DNA from: a gamma proteobacterium HTCC2207
GTDB lineage: Bacteria > Pseudomonadota > Gammaproteobacteria > Pseudomonadales > Porticoccaceae
DNA length: 64,000 bases
Reading direction: 5' to 3'
NCBI GenBank assembly: GCA_000153445.1
Contig: CH672396.1
Location: 810,172 to 874,171 of the forward strand
In this document: one piece after another, positions 44,738 to 55,759 of the stretch
Layout: each line of letters starts with the position of its first letter
Numbering within the stretch: position 1 is the first letter of the stretch
The notes under the pieces: model-generated
Database searches by the model: none
Told to the model about the DNA's origin: nothing
What the model saw: only the letters and a program-made list of their open reading frames with translations
Translations under genes and position numbers: made by a program

Positions 44738-45973
44738 ATGGCCAGTGCAAATGAAGAAAATATGATCGTCGGGTTGGATATAGGTACCTCCAAGATCGTC
44801 GCTATAGTCGGTTCGATCGGCGAGCGCGGTGAGCTTGAAATTATAGGTACCGGAAGCTATCCCTCGTCCGGTCTAAAAAAGGGCGTGGTGGTGAATATTG
44901 AAGCCACGGTGAACTCGATTCAGCGCGCCATCGAAGAAGCTGAGTTGATGGCCGGTTGCTCAATTCACTCGGTATATGCCGGTATTGCTGGCAGCCATAT
45001 TCGCAGCCTTAACTCCCATGGAATTGTCGCGATTCGCGATCGTGAAGTGCAGGAGCTGGATGTGGATCGGGTTTTGGATGCCGCTAGAGCAGTGGCGATT
45101 CCAGCAGATCAGGAAATCCTTCATGTGCTGTCTCAGGAATTTATTATCGACAACCAAGAGGGCGTTCACGAGCCCATAGGTATGTCTGGTGTCCGTCTTG
45201 AAGCCAAAGTGCATCTAGTGACCTGCGCTGCGAATGCTGCCCAGAACATTAAAAAATGTATCCGTCGCTGTGGTCTTGAAGTGGAAGATGTAGTTCTCGA
45301 GCAACTAGCGTCCAGCGATGCAGTGCTCACAGAGGATGAAAAGCAGTTAGGTGTGGCACTGGTGGATATTGGCGGCGGAACATCGGATATCGCCATCTAC
45401 ACCGAGGGCGCTATTCGCTATACCGGCGTTATTCCAATTGCCGGTGATCAGGTAACCAATGATATCGCCATGGCGCTGCGCACACCGACGCCACATGCAG
45501 AAGAACTGAAAATTAAATACGCCTGTGCACTGGCGAAATTGGCGCGTCCAGAAGAGACCGTTAAAGTGCCTAGCGTCGGCGATCGAGAGGCTCGGGATCT
45601 GTCTCGTCAATCGCTTGCCGAAGTGGTCGAACCACGCTATGACGAACTGTTTACGCTGATTCAAGCGGAAATCCGTCGCAGCGGTTTTGAAGAATTGATT
45701 GCCGCAGGTGTAGTACTAACCGGCGGCACATCGAAGATGGAAGGTGTGGTTGAGCTGGCGGAGGAAATCTTCCATATGCCAGTGCGAATCGGCACGCCGG
45801 TCAACATCAAAGGTCTCTCGGATGTGGTCAATAATCCGATCTATTCCACTGGTGTTGGTCTGTTACATTTTGGAGCCCAAGCTCAGCGTAAGCAGAGTGC
45901 GGGAGACACAGTAAAGGGTCCATCGCAGAGCTGGTTTAGCAAGCTCAAAAATTGGACTCAGGGTGGTTTGTAA
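44738..45973 (+). CDS. ftsA: Cell division protein FtsA
   Basis: A 411-residue actin-like ATPase that tethers FtsZ to the membrane. VGLDIGTSKIVAIVG and VDIGGGTSDIAIY are the phosphate loops and GVVLTGGTSKMEGV the adenosine site. The C-terminal WFSKLKNWTQGGL is an amphipathic membrane-targeting helix. It lies 23 bp after ftsQ. Confidence 0.97.
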   Translation: MASANEENMIVGLDIGTSKIVAIVGSIGERGELEIIGTGSYPSSGLKKGVVVNIEATVNSIQRAIEEAELMAGCSIHSVYAGIAGSHIRSLNSHGIVAIRDREVQELDVDRVLDAARAVAIPADQEILHVLSQEFIIDNQEGVHEPIGMSGVRLEAKVHLVTCAANAAQNIKKCIRRCGLEVEDVVLEQLASSDAVLTEDEKQLGVALVDIGGGTSDIAIYTEGAIRYTGVIPIAGDQVTNDIAMALRTPTPHAEELKIKYACALAKLARPEETVKVPSVGDREARDLSRQSLAEVVEPRYDELFTLIQAEIRRSGFEELIAAGVVLTGGTSKMEGVVELAEEIFHMPVRIGTPVNIKGLSDVVNNPIYSTGVGLLHFGAQAQRKQSAGDTVKGPSQSWFSKLKNWTQGGL

Positions 45974-46029
45974 AGGTCATCAATATTGATGGCTATTATT
46001 TTTTAATTGAGAGGCGCAAGGGGAAACAT

Positions 46030-47196
46030 ATGTTTGAATTAGTAGAGAGCATTCCAAAGAATGCAGATATCAAGGTAATCGGAGTCGGTGGCGGCGGTGG
46101 CAACGCAGTCCGTCATATGATGGAAGGCAATATCGATGGCGTGCAGTTTATCTGTGCTAACACCGATGCCCAATCACTCAACGATCTGAGCAATGCCACT
46201 GTATTGCAGCTTGGCGGAACACTGACCAAAGGTCTGGGCGCTGGTGCCAATCCTGAAGTCGGTCGTCAGGCCGCTCTAGAAGACAAAGAGCGTATTGCCC
46301 AGGCGATTGAAGGCGCCGATATGGTGTTTATTACCGCTGGTATGGGTGGTGGCACAGGTACTGGTGCCGCGCCGGTGATTGCGGAAGTCGCCAAGCAGAT
46401 GGGTATTCTTACCGTCGGCGTAGTGACCCGTCCCTTTGCCTTTGAAGGCCGCAAGCGCATGGATATTGCCAATCAGGGCATAGCTCAGCTTAAAGAGCGT
46501 GTAGATTCACTGATTATCGTGCCCAACGAGAAGCTGCTTCAGGTTCTCGGCAAAGATATGACTGTACTGAATGCCTTTAAACAGGCCAACAATGTCCTCT
46601 TTGGCGCGGTTCAGGGCATCGCAGATCTGATCTTGCTCGAAGGCCTGATCAACGTCGATTTCGCCGATGTGCGCACCGTAATGTCTGAAATGGGCATGGC
46701 GATGATGGGTACTGGCGAAGCCAGTGGTGAAGATCGCGCGATTATCGCCGCAGAGAGCGCGATCAAGTGCCCACTGTTGGAAGATGTGAATCTTCAGGGC
46801 GCCAAAGGTATTCTGGTCAATATCACCAGTGGTTATGACCTTACCCTGGGTGAATTTGAAGATGTGGGTAATATTATCCGCGACTTCTCTGACGAAGATG
46901 CCACCGTTATTGTCGGTAGTGTATTTGATCCAGAGCTCACTGATAGCCTTCGTGTAACAGTGGTTGCCACCGGCCTTAAAGAGCCAGGTGAGAAGCGCCC
47001 GCCAATGAGCGTAGTAGTGGATAACCCACCGCGCACCTCACGTGGCGAAGTGGATTACGACAGTCTGGTTAAGCCAACTGTTACTCGTCGTGGTCAGGGC
47101 GCTGGACAATCCACTGCTCGCAAGATGGATCTGCAAGCTGATCCAGAGCTCGATTATCTCGACGTTCCAGCCTTTTTGCGCAAGCAAGCGGACTGA
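46030..47196 (+). CDS. ftsZ: Cell division GTPase FtsZ
   Basis: A 388-residue tubulin homologue forming the Z ring. The GTP signature is [12 protein letters not shown], preceded by [11 protein letters not shown]. The C-terminal peptide [11 protein letters not shown] is the conserved FtsA/ZipA-binding tail. ATG at 46030, after AAGGGG, gives the standard N-terminus (MFELVESIP); an earlier in-frame start inside ftsA is rejected. Confidence 0.98.
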   Translation: MFELVESIPKNADIKVIGVGGGGGNAVRHMMEGNIDGVQFICANTDAQSLNDLSNATVLQLGGTLTKGLGAGANPEVGRQAALEDKERIAQAIEGADMVFITAGMGGGTGTGAAPVIAEVAKQMGILTVGVVTRPFAFEGRKRMDIANQGIAQLKERVDSLIIVPNEKLLQVLGKDMTVLNAFKQANNVLFGAVQGIADLILLEGLINVDFADVRTVMSEMGMAMMGTGEASGEDRAIIAAESAIKCPLLEDVNLQGAKGILVNITSGYDLTLGEFEDVGNIIRDFSDEDATVIVGSVFDPELTDSLRVTVVATGLKEPGEKRPPMSVVVDNPPRTSRGEVDYDSLVKPTVTRRGQGAGQSTARKMDLQADPELDYLDVPAFLRKQAD

Positions 47197-47305
47197 TAAA
47201 AGCGCTAGAAACCGTGCCCTCTGTCACCTTCGCCTCAGATTTAAAATCTTGGTGATAGGGGGTATCTCTGGTAATATCCCGACCTTTCCGTAAGAGAGTT
47301 TGGGC

Positions 47306-48211
47306 ATGATAAAGCAGCGCACGTTAAAAAACGTGATACGTGCAACTGGCGTGGGTCTCCACTCCGGCGACAAGGTCTACCTGACGCTGCACCCTGCTGA
47401 ACCGGATACGGGCATTGTCTTTCGCCGTACCGATCTCGATCCCGTTGTTGAAATTCCAGCCAAGGCCGAAAATGTCGGCGACACCAAGCTCTCCACTACC
47501 CTAATGAATGGCGATGTGCGCGTTAGCACCGTCGAACATTTAATGTCGGCTTTTGCCGGACTGGGAATCGATAATCTGATTGTCGATGTCTCCGGCCCTG
47601 AAGTTCCGATTATGGATGGCAGCGCCAGCCCCTTTGTATTCTTGCTGCAATCAGCGGGTATCCGCGAGCAGGACGCAGCGAAGAAATTTATTCGCGTGAC
47701 TCGAGATGTCACCATTCAGCAGGATGACAAGGCAGTTACCTTTAAGCCTTTTGACGGCTTTAAAGTGAATTTCGAAATTGATTTTGATCACCCAGTGTTT
47801 AAAACTCAGGTCCTGACCGCCAGCGTTGATTTTTCCAGCACCTCATTTGTAAAAGAAGTCAGCCGTGCACGCACCTTTGGTTTTATGCACGAGTTTGAAT
47901 ACTTGCGCTCCGTGGGTCTGGCTCGCGGTGGCAGCTTTGAAAACGCCATCGTGGTGGATGATCTGAAGATATTGAATGAAGATGGCCTGCGCTACGAAGA
48001 TGAATTTGTAAAACATAAAATTCTCGATGCCATAGGTGATCTCTATCTTTTGGGCAATAGCCTAATCGGTGAATTTAGCGCCCATAAATCCGGCCATGCA
48101 CTCAACAATACCGCGCTTCGAGCACTGATTGCAGACACCGATGCCTGGGAGGTTGTGACATTTGTCGACAATCCAGAAGATGTGCCGATTAAGTATATGA
48201 AAGCGAGCTAG
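47306..48211 (+). CDS. lpxC: UDP-3-O-acyl-GlcNAc deacetylase LpxC
   Basis: A 301-residue zinc amidase, the committed step of lipid A synthesis. Zinc ligands are the His in [14 protein letters not shown] and the His and Asp in [15 protein letters not shown]; the catalytic His is in [14 protein letters not shown] at 47306 after AAGAGAG is chosen over a TTG six bases upstream. Its presence shows a lipid-A-containing Gram-negative cell. Confidence 0.97.
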   Translation: MIKQRTLKNVIRATGVGLHSGDKVYLTLHPAEPDTGIVFRRTDLDPVVEIPAKAENVGDTKLSTTLMNGDVRVSTVEHLMSAFAGLGIDNLIVDVSGPEVPIMDGSASPFVFLLQSAGIREQDAAKKFIRVTRDVTIQQDDKAVTFKPFDGFKVNFEIDFDHPVFKTQVLTASVDFSSTSFVKEVSRARTFGFMHEFEYLRSVGLARGGSFENAIVVDDLKILNEDGLRYEDEFVKHKILDAIGDLYLLGNSLIGEFSAHKSGHALNNTALRALIADTDAWEVVTFVDNPEDVPIKYMKAS

Positions 48212-48297
48212 ATCTTTATTTAGGTCAGTAGGTAAGTAGACATTCAAACCAAGCGTTAATAGACAGCAGAAACCAGAGAGCGGGTTATCAAGCGACA

Positions 48298-49239
48298 GTG
48301 AAAATCATTCTGATCAGCAACCGGGCCGAAAAAGTCCGCACCCTGAGCCTCAATAGTTGGGCCAAAGGACTGCTGTCTGTCTTACTGCTGGGCATACCGG
48401 TCGCCACTGGCACCCTCTTAGGCGTCAAAATCGCCGACGGTCGCTGGGAACTCCTCGTCGAAAATAATATTAGTGAGATGCAGCATGAGCTGGTCCTGCA
48501 GCAGCAGGAAGTCGACAGTGCGCGCGATGAAGCCAGTCGCACCCTAACTGCGATGACCGTCAAACTGGCCGACATGCGCTCGCGTCTGATTCGTCTTGAT
48601 GCGCTGGGTGAAAGACTGACGCAGATTGCCCGCCTTGAAGATGGTGAATTTAATTTCTCCGACACGCCTGGCATTGGTGGCCCAGAGGGTTCGCCACTGC
48701 AGCGCAGTATTAGTGCAATCAGTGTGCAGCCAGAGTTAACTGCGATATTTGACAAGCTAGACCGCAAGCTTGAAAACCGTGAATCACAGTTGCAGATACT
48801 CACCTCCATGATGTCCGACAGCAGGCTTAGGAAAGAGCAGACTGTCGCTGGCAGGCCTATCACTAAAGGCTGGATGTCCTCCTCATATGGCATGCGCTCA
48901 GATCCGTTTCACGGTGAACAGCGCTGGCATGCAGGCGTTGATTTTGCCGGTAAAAAAGGATCAGAAATAGTTGCCGTCGCGTCCGGCGTAGTGACCTGGT
49001 CGGGAAAACGCAGCGGTTATGGCGATATGGTCGAAATCAACCATGGCGACGGTTTTGTCACCCGCTACGGGCACAATGATGAGAATCTAGTGACCCTTGG
49101 CAGCATAGTTAAAAAAGGCCAGCAGATTGCTCGCATGGGCAGCTCCGGTCGTTCCACTGGCCCTCATGTCCACTTCGAAGTGTTTAAAAACGGTCGCACC
49201 GTCGATCCTGCAAGCTATATCCACAAGACCCACCGCTAA
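48298..49239 (+). CDS. M23 family metallopeptidase with coiled coil
   Basis: A 313-residue protein with a membrane anchor (about residues 22-42), a coiled-coil region (about 55-105) and a C-terminal LytM/M23 domain (about 200-310). Zinc-site motifs HAGVDFAG, TRYGHN and GPHVHFEV are complete, so an active peptidoglycan endopeptidase is expected rather than an EnvC-type pseudo-enzyme. The start is GTG at 48298, with a poor ribosome site. It sits between lpxC and secA, the position taken by secM in enterobacteria. Confidence 0.88.
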   Translation: MKIILISNRAEKVRTLSLNSWAKGLLSVLLLGIPVATGTLLGVKIADGRWELLVENNISEMQHELVLQQQEVDSARDEASRTLTAMTVKLADMRSRLIRLDALGERLTQIARLEDGEFNFSDTPGIGGPEGSPLQRSISAISVQPELTAIFDKLDRKLENRESQLQILTSMMSDSRLRKEQTVAGRPITKGWMSSSYGMRSDPFHGEQRWHAGVDFAGKKGSEIVAVASGVVTWSGKRSGYGDMVEINHGDGFVTRYGHNDENLVTLGSIVKKGQQIARMGSSGRSTGPHVHFEVFKNGRTVDPASYIHKTHR

Positions 49240-49358
49240 TTCCTCTTTACTCTTTCAGTAAGGCCCCTGCACACGGCGTAAAGCCCTAAGCACAATCGGT
49301 CTACACTGTGGTTATCTATTCCTTTTGAAGTCTCCTTATCTATTGATGGAAAAATGTA

Positions 49359-52106
49359 ATGTTCGCGAATATGTTTAAGAAAGTTTTCGGCTCCAAGAAT
49401 GACCGAGAAATACGCAAATTAGGCAAAACAGTTGTTCAGATCAATCAGCTAGAAGCCGGTTTAGCCGCGCTCAGTGATGCCGATCTGAAGGCAGAAACTC
49501 TCCGTCTGAGGGGCAAACTTGAAGACGGCAGCAGTCTGGATCAGCTTTTGCCCGAAGCCTTTGCCCTGGTCCGTGAGACCTCCAACAGAGTCATGGGCAT
49601 GCGTCACTTTGATGTGCAGATGATCGGTGGCATGGCACTGCATCAGGGTCGCATCGCAGAGATGCGCACCGGTGAAGGTAAAACCTTGGTGGCCACATTG
49701 GCCGCCTATTTGAATGCACTGCCGGCCAACGGTGTGCACGTGATCACGGTGAATGATTATCTCGCCCGTCGCGATGCCCAGTGGATGGCGCCGCTGTATC
49801 AGGCTCTGGGACTCTCGGTTGGCGTGATTCAGTCCTATCAGGGACCAGACAGCCCCAACTCTTTTCTTATGGATCAGGGTGATGAGACATTGCGTCCCAG
49901 TAGTCGTCGCGAAGCCTATGCCGCGGATATCACCTATGGCACCAACAATGAATTTGGTTTTGACTACTTGCGCGACAATATGGCCCTGCGTCAGGATGAT
50001 AAATCCCAGCGCGGGCTAAGCTTTGCCATAGTCGATGAAGTAGATTCGATCCTGATCGATGAAGCGCGCACGCCACTGGTTATCTCCGGCGCCGCTCAAG
50101 ATAGCTCCTCTCTCTACCGCAGCGTCAACGCCCTCACTCTGAAACTGGCGTCGGGCACTGAAGAAGAGCCGGGTGATTTTATTGTCGATGAAAAGACTCG
50201 CTCAGTAGAACTTTCGGAAGACGGCTTTCAGAAAGTGGAAGATATCCTGATAAAAGAGGGATTACTCACTGCTGACGAGAGTCTCTACCAGGCGGCTAAT
50301 TTGGGTCTACTGCATCATGTGCACTCGGCACTGCGCGCACAGAACCTGTTTCAGCGCGATGTTGAATATATTGTTGAAGATAACCAAGCAGTATTGATTG
50401 ATGAGCACACCGGCCGCACCATGCCTGGCCGTCGTCTATCTGAGGGTTTGCATCAGGCGATTGAAGCCAAAGAAGGGCTCAATATTCAGCAAGAGAGCCA
50501 GACTCTGGCCTCCACCACTTTCCAGAATTACTTCCGCCTATACGAAAAGCTCGCCGGCATGACCGGTACTGCCGACACCGAAGCCTTCGAATTCCAACAG
50601 ATCTACGGTCTAGAGGTGATGGTTATCCCGACCAATGTTGAGGTAAAACGCCAAGATCTCAATGACTTGGTGTTTTTAACCCAGGAAGAAAAGTTTGAAG
50701 CGGTGATCGAAGATATCGCCGATATCACTAAAAAAGGCGCGCCCGTTTTAGTCGGCACCGCATCGGTTGAAACCTCAGAGTTACTCTCCCAGATGCTCAA
50801 AAAAGCGGGGGTTAAGCACAATGTACTCAACGCCAAGCAGCACGAGCGTGAAGCCAACATTATTGTCGAAGCGGGACGCCCTGGAGCGGTCACCATCGCC
50901 ACTAATATGGCCGGTCGCGGTACCGATATTGTGCTCGGCGGCAATGTAGAAGCCGAGATCAAAGAACTGGATAACCCCAGTGAAACTCGATTGGCAACTC
51001 TTCGATCTGAGTGGCAAGAGCGTCATAAGACCGTGATCGACGCTGGCGGTCTGCACATAGTTGCCACCGAACGTCACGAGTCACGTCGTATTGATAATCA
51101 GCTACGCGGTCGCTCCGGTCGTCAGGGTGATCCCGGCGTATCAAGGTTCTATCTGTCCCTCGAAGATCCACTGATGCGTTTATTCGCCTCCGACCGAATT
51201 AAAAATATGATGCGCTCCATGGGCATGGAACACGGCGAGTCTATAGAGCACAGCATGGTAACCAATGCCATTGTTAAAGCTCAGCGCAAAGTCGAAGGTC
51301 GCAACTTTGATATTCGTAAGCATTTGCTGGAATACGACGATGTGGCCAATGACCAGCGTCAGGTGATCTATCAGCAGCGCAACGATCTGCTTGAAGATGG
51401 CGATATCTCCGACGTGATTACCGCAGTTCGTGAGGATGTAGTGACCCAGTCTATGGAGATGTTTATCCCGCCCCAGAGTCTCGAAGAACAGTGGGATATC
51501 GAAGGCTTGGAAAAATCTCTGCACACAGACTTCACACTGCAGCTGCCGATAGCGCAGTGGCTTGAAGAAGACAGTCGTCTCGATGAAGAGACTCTTCGCG
51601 CGCGGGTTATTGAGCTGGTGGAAGAGGATTATCAGACACGCTACGCCGATGTTGGTGCACAGATGCGTGAAGTGGAGCGTCAGATTATGCTGCAGGTGCT
51701 CGACACCCAGTGGAAAGACCACCTCGCCAATATGGACCAGCTGCGTCAGGGTATTGGTCTGCGCGCCTACGCCCAGAAAAACCCCAAGCAGGAATATAAG
51801 CGCGAATCCTTTGCCATGTTCGAAGAACTATTGGCCAAAATCAAATATGAAACCATTCGTTTCCTCAGCCATATTCAAGTGGCCAGCGATGAGGATATGC
51901 GCAAACTGGAAGCTCAGCGTCGCAAAGAGCAGGAAGGGCGTGAGTATCAGCATGCCCAGTCAGCCAATCTCGCTCAAGAGACGGGTGAAGAGGGCGCACC
52001 TGCTGCACAGCCGGTTCAACGTCTCGGACCCAAGGTAGGGCGCAATGATCCCTGCCCCTGCGGTTCCGGGAAAAAGTACAAGCAGTGCCACGGAAAAATT
52101 AGTTAA
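49359..52106 (+). CDS. secA: Protein translocase ATPase SecA
   Basis: A 915-residue motor for Sec-dependent export. Walker A is [11 protein letters not shown], Walker B is [15 protein letters not shown], and [11 protein letters not shown] and [10 protein letters not shown] are helicase motifs. The C-terminal zinc/SecB-binding tail is complete ([14 protein letters not shown]). The ATG at 49359 gives the standard N-terminus. It is 119 bp after the M23 gene, and that leader has no evident arrest-peptide gene. Confidence 0.98.
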   Translation: MFANMFKKVFGSKNDREIRKLGKTVVQINQLEAGLAALSDADLKAETLRLRGKLEDGSSLDQLLPEAFALVRETSNRVMGMRHFDVQMIGGMALHQGRIAEMRTGEGKTLVATLAAYLNALPANGVHVITVNDYLARRDAQWMAPLYQALGLSVGVIQSYQGPDSPNSFLMDQGDETLRPSSRREAYAADITYGTNNEFGFDYLRDNMALRQDDKSQRGLSFAIVDEVDSILIDEARTPLVISGAAQDSSSLYRSVNALTLKLASGTEEEPGDFIVDEKTRSVELSEDGFQKVEDILIKEGLLTADESLYQAANLGLLHHVHSALRAQNLFQRDVEYIVEDNQAVLIDEHTGRTMPGRRLSEGLHQAIEAKEGLNIQQESQTLASTTFQNYFRLYEKLAGMTGTADTEAFEFQQIYGLEVMVIPTNVEVKRQDLNDLVFLTQEEKFEAVIEDIADITKKGAPVLVGTASVETSELLSQMLKKAGVKHNVLNAKQHEREANIIVEAGRPGAVTIATNMAGRGTDIVLGGNVEAEIKELDNPSETRLATLRSEWQERHKTVIDAGGLHIVATERHESRRIDNQLRGRSGRQGDPGVSRFYLSLEDPLMRLFASDRIKNMMRSMGMEHGESIEHSMVTNAIVKAQRKVEGRNFDIRKHLLEYDDVANDQRQVIYQQRNDLLEDGDISDVITAVREDVVTQSMEMFIPPQSLEEQWDIEGLEKSLHTDFTLQLPIAQWLEEDSRLDEETLRARVIELVEEDYQTRYADVGAQMREVERQIMLQVLDTQWKDHLANMDQLRQGIGLRAYAQKNPKQEYKRESFAMFEELLAKIKYETIRFLSHIQVASDEDMRKLEAQRRKEQEGREYQHAQSANLAQETGEEGAPAAQPVQRLGPKVGRNDPCPCGSGKKYKQCHGKIS

Positions 52107-52140
52107 TCCCATTTAGAACAGATAGAGATTGGAAATAAAA

Positions 52141-53370
52141 ATGGCTACAGGTAATAAACCTTTTCCACAGATGCATCGAGTTGCCGGGTTCAAACTGGGC
52201 ACTACCAGTGCCGGGATTAAAACCCCGGGACGCAGTGACTTGGTAGTGATGGAGCTGCAGCCCGGCTCTGCAGTGGCCGGCGTATTTACCCAAAATGCCT
52301 TTTGCGCCGCACCTGTGGTGGTTGCCAAACAACACCTTAGTAGCGCAGCGCCAAGATACCTAGTTACCAATACAGGCAATGCCAATGCCGGCACTGGCGA
52401 GCAGGGCATGATTGATGCCCAGGCAAGCTGTATAGCGCTGGCAGAGCTCCAGGGGGTTTCCACAGATCAGGTGCTACCGTTCTCCACCGGTGTGATTGGT
52501 GAGCCACTGCCCATCGAGAAACTTCTCGCAGCACTGCCCGCAGCCGTGGCCGCATTAGATGAAAATACCTGGGCCTCTGCCGCCGAAGGTATCTTAACCA
52601 CCGATACCAGACCCAAAGGCGCGAGCCTGCAATACCAGCCAGACAGCGCCACCGACAAGTTGATTACCATTACGGGCATCACCAAAGGCTCGGGCATGAT
52701 TAAGCCCAATATGGCCACCATGCTTGGCTATGTGGCCACCGACGCCCAGGTCGATTCGGAACTACTCCAGCGTGCCCTGAGACTGGTAGCGAATAAATCT
52801 TTTAACCGCATCACCGTAGACAGCGACACCTCCACCAATGACGCCGTTATCCTAGTGGCCACAGGAGCCAGCGGGATTCATATTGATGAAAGCAATTTCG
52901 AGCACTTTGTGGCCCAGCTAGAAATCGTCTTTATCGAGCTGGCTCAGTCGATTATTCGCGATGGCGAAGGGGCGAGTAAGTTTGTTTCGGTAGTGGTCGA
53001 CGGCGCATTGGATTCAGCGGAAGCGCTTAAAGTTGCCTACACTGTTGCCGAATCACCACTGGTAAAAACGGCCCTAGCAGCATCGGACGCCAACTGGGGG
53101 CGCATACTTGCCGCCGTCGGCCGTGCCGGAGTCGAGGATCTCGATGTTAGTCGCGTCTCGGTTCGCCTCAATGAGGTGCTAATCGTTGAGGCCGGAGGCC
53201 GAGCCGCCAGCTACACCGAAGCCGCAGGCGAAGCGGCCATGGCCCCAGAGGATATTACCATTCACATTTCTCTCAATCGTGGTGCCCCGGAAAAAACCGT
53301 CACTGAAACCATCTGGACCACCGACCTGACCTATGAGTATGTGCGCATCAATGCTGAATACCGTACTTAA
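52141..53370 (+). CDS. argJ: Bifunctional ornithine acetyltransferase / N-acetylglutamate synthase
   Basis: A 409-residue ArgJ that recycles the acetyl group in arginine synthesis. Autocleavage occurs before the catalytic Thr in KPNMATMLGYVATDA, giving alpha and beta chains. SGMIKPNMATML and SVVVDGALDSAEA are family stretches. ATG at 52141, after GGAAA, is chosen over TTG at 52129. Confidence 0.96.
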   Translation: MATGNKPFPQMHRVAGFKLGTTSAGIKTPGRSDLVVMELQPGSAVAGVFTQNAFCAAPVVVAKQHLSSAAPRYLVTNTGNANAGTGEQGMIDAQASCIALAELQGVSTDQVLPFSTGVIGEPLPIEKLLAALPAAVAALDENTWASAAEGILTTDTRPKGASLQYQPDSATDKLITITGITKGSGMIKPNMATMLGYVATDAQVDSELLQRALRLVANKSFNRITVDSDTSTNDAVILVATGASGIHIDESNFEHFVAQLEIVFIELAQSIIRDGEGASKFVSVVVDGALDSAEALKVAYTVAESPLVKTALAASDANWGRILAAVGRAGVEDLDVSRVSVRLNEVLIVEAGGRAASYTEAAGEAAMAPEDITIHISLNRGAPEKTVTETIWTTDLTYEYVRINAEYRT

Positions 53371-53391
53371 ACGCGTCTTTAAGTTCACACT

Positions 53392-53838
53392 GTGAAACGT
53401 ATTCACGTAGTGGCCGCGATTATTGTCGGTCCAGATCAGCAGATCTTTATCTCACGACGCGGCGAGCATCTTCATCAGGGTGGACTCTGGGAATTTCCCG
53501 GTGGCAAAGTGGAAGTCGGCGAAAATCCCGACACCGCTCTGGCCCGAGAACTATTTGAAGAAATCGATATTCGTGTCACTGCCGCGCAACCTTATATGCA
53601 GGTGGAACACGACTATGCGGATAAAAAAGTCTTGTTAGATATCTGGCAGGTCGATGATTTTTCTGGGGACCCCCGCGGCAAAGAAGGGCAGCAATGTCGC
53701 TGGTTGAGTCTGGAACAGTTGCTGGGAACAGTTACCCGACCAGCAGAGGCTGATGATCTATGTTTCCCCGCTGGCAATCAGCCGATTCTTCAGCGTCTTG
53801 CTGAACAGGGCCTCAAGACCCCAATATCCAAAGGTTAG
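53392..53838 (+). CDS. mutT: 8-oxo-dGTP diphosphatase MutT
   Basis: A 148-residue Nudix hydrolase that removes 8-oxo-dGTP. The Nudix box runs from GGKVEVGENPD through ARELFEEI, with the REL-x-EE core intact. The start is GTG at 53392. It lies near secA, as in E. coli, and converges with yacG at a six-bp gap. Confidence 0.93.
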   Translation: MKRIHVVAAIIVGPDQQIFISRRGEHLHQGGLWEFPGGKVEVGENPDTALARELFEEIDIRVTAAQPYMQVEHDYADKKVLLDIWQVDDFSGDPRGKEGQQCRWLSLEQLLGTVTRPAEADDLCFPAGNQPILQRLAEQGLKTPISKG

Positions 53839-53844
53839 CAGGGC

Positions 53845-54087
53845 TTAAGAATCCAATAAATCCGGATCAATCATCCCGACACTGCGCAACTCTCTCGCTA
53901 ATTGGTCCGAATCCATGACCTCTGGATCTAGCAGTGCAGCACCTTTAATGGCAAAACTCTCCTGAGCCCAGTCACCAAAATCAATCTGCTGACAGCGCTG
54001 ACAACAGAATGGACGAAACGGAAATTTGTCCGTCCACTCAATTTGGGTCTTACAGGTTGGGCAATTTAATTTGGTTGCGCTATTCAT
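53845..54087 (-). CDS. yacG: DNA gyrase inhibitor YacG
   Basis: An 80-residue zinc protein with Cys-x2-Cys (NCPTCK) and a second Cys pair in PFCCQRCQQID, followed by FGDWAQESFAI, the YacG signature. YacG binds GyrB and inhibits gyrase. It is next to coaE, as in E. coli, with 51 bp between them. Confidence 0.93.
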   Translation of the reverse strand: MNSATKLNCPTCKTQIEWTDKFPFRPFCCQRCQQIDFGDWAQESFAIKGAALLDPEVMDSDQLARELRSVGMIDPDLLDS

Positions 54088-54138
54088 TGGCGTTGTTCCT
54101 AACTGGCTGAGTGTCTTTTCTACAAAAAATGGTCAAAT

Positions 54139-54807
54139 TTACAGAGGTAAGCTGAGAAGTGTCTGGTGAACTGCAGTCACTCGGGCTGCCAATGTGTCCA
54201 GAGACTCACTATTATCCAACACTATATCAGCGCGTGATAGCTTTTCCACGCGGGGCATTTGAGCATCGATAATTCGTTGAATTTGATCCGCTTGATTGCC
54301 GTCCCGTGCGCAGGCCCGCTCTATTTGCAGCGCTTCCGGCAGATCCACCAGCACTGTCTTGTGCACCAATTGATGCTGGTCGGTTTCAAATAGCAGCGGC
54401 GATTCGAGAATCACATAGGGGCTGGTGGCGGCTTTTAACTGCTCGATAATCCAGTCGCGAATAAGGGGATGTAGCAGTGACTCAAGCCAGAGTTTCTGGG
54501 CAGGGTCAGTGAAAATAATTTGCCGCAGCGCAGCGCGATCTAAACTGCCATCCGCCTGAATAATCTGGCTGCCAAACTGCGCACTGATGGCCGCTAGGGC
54601 TGGCATACCGGGTTCAACTACTGCGCGAGACGCCTGATCTGCATCCACCGTTTCAATGCCGAGCTGACGAAAGGCTTCAGCCACAGTGCTTTTGCCACTG
54701 CCAATACCACCGGTCAAGCCGATAATCAGAGAGCTAAAACCAGAACCAGAACTAGATCCAGAACTAGAACCAGAACCAGAGTTAGGGGTGGATACTGTTG
54801 ATTTCAC
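54139..54807 (-). CDS. coaE: Dephospho-CoA kinase
   Basis: A 222-residue kinase for the last step of coenzyme A synthesis. Walker A is GLTGGIGSGKST, followed by VDADQASRAVVEPG and VILESPLLFE. The enzyme domain starts near residue 27. The first ~26 residues are a Ser/Gly-rich extension made by 6-bp DNA repeats (54739-54780). No start codon lies between the extension and the kinase core, so the extension must be translated unless initiation uses a rare codon. Confidence 0.94.
   Translation of the reverse strand: MKSTVSTPNSGSGSSSGSSSGSGFSSLIIGLTGGIGSGKSTVAEAFRQLGIETVDADQASRAVVEPGMPALAAISAQFGSQIIQADGSLDRAALRQIIFTDPAQKLWLESLLHPLIRDWIIEQLKAATSPYVILESPLLFETDQHQLVHKTVLVDLPEALQIERACARDGNQADQIQRIIDAQMPRVEKLSRADIVLDNSESLDTLAARVTAVHQTLLSLPL
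54739..54780. repeat. 6-bp tandem repeat x7 at the 5' end of coaE
   Basis: On the plus strand, ACCAGA/ACTAGA/TCCAGA hexamers run without break. On the coding strand they give alternating Ser and Gly codons. Confidence 0.9.
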
Positions 54808-54859
54808 AATAGAACGCCATAATGGTGGAGCGTAAAAACGACTACTTTAAGCGCTGACC

Positions 54860-55759
54860 CTAAAGTCCAAATACACTTAAATACGAGCCGAGGATCTTAT
54901 CACCCCAAATTAAAGCAATCCAACCTGCCATGGCTAAAAATGGTCCAAAGGCCATGGGAACCTGTCTCTCTCTGGTATTCATAAGCAGACCTGCAACACC
55001 CACCAGAGCACCGACAAAGGTCGACAAAATAATAATCAGCGGCAGCATCTGCCAGCCCATCCAGGCACCCAGAGCGGCGAGTAACTTAAAGTCGCCATAG
55101 CCCATGCCCTCTTTGCCCGTTATTAGCTTAAACAGCCAAAATACCGACCACAGGGAAAGATATCCGGCCAACGCGCCAACCACCGCCTCATTTAGCGGAA
55201 CAAAAGTGCCATTGAGATTGGCAAACAGACCCAGCCATAGCAGCGGCAGAGTGATTTGATCTGGCAGCAGCTGTTCGCGGAAATCAATCCCGGTAAGGGC
55301 AATTAATACCCAGGTAAACATCAGGCAGTAGGCCGCCATCAATGACTGACCAAACTGAAAAACAATAAACGCCGTGGCCAGTGCACTGACCAATTCCACC
55401 AGAGGATACTGAATTGAAATAGGCGTTGAGCAGGCTTTGCACTTGCCGCGCAAAAGCACATAGCTCACGAGTGGAATATTGTGCCAGGGCTTGATTGGCA
55501 CGCCACATGAAGGGCAGCGAGATGCAGGTGCCGACAGAGATAAGACCTCTTCGGGCTCTGCGGATTCTTCGGCTAACGCATTAGTCAGGCCAAGAAAATC
55601 CTCAGACTCACGGCGCCAGCTGTTTTTTAACTGTTCGGGGAAGCGCAGAATCACCACATTGAGAAAACTGCCAATAATTAAACCAAAGGGGAAGGCAGCG
55701 ATGGCAAGTGCCGTGGCGGATAAAGAGGCGGTAGCGGATAGACCGGTTTCTAAAAGCAT
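54860..55759 (-). CDS. pilD: Type IV prepilin peptidase / N-methyltransferase
   Basis: A 299-residue membrane enzyme that cleaves and N-methylates type IV prepilins (PilA at 59349) and related pseudopilins. The cytoplasmic zinc loop has two Cys-x2-Cys pairs (CPSCGVPIKPWHNIP and CKACSTPIS). The aspartyl protease residues are in GIDFREQLLPD and GMGYGDFKLL. It ends 52 bp from coaE, as in Pseudomonas pilD-coaE-yacG. Confidence 0.95.
   Translation of the reverse strand: MLLETGLSATASLSATALAIAAFPFGLIIGSFLNVVILRFPEQLKNSWRRESEDFLGLTNALAEESAEPEEVLSLSAPASRCPSCGVPIKPWHNIPLVSYVLLRGKCKACSTPISIQYPLVELVSALATAFIVFQFGQSLMAAYCLMFTWVLIALTGIDFREQLLPDQITLPLLWLGLFANLNGTFVPLNEAVVGALAGYLSLWSVFWLFKLITGKEGMGYGDFKLLAALGAWMGWQMLPLIIILSTFVGALVGVAGLLMNTRERQVPMAFGPFLAMAGWIALIWGDKILGSYLSVFGL

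Noticed and set aside
51180-51722. 180-codon minus-strand frame inside secA
   Set aside because: secA is intact on the plus strand; the antisense frame shows no motif.
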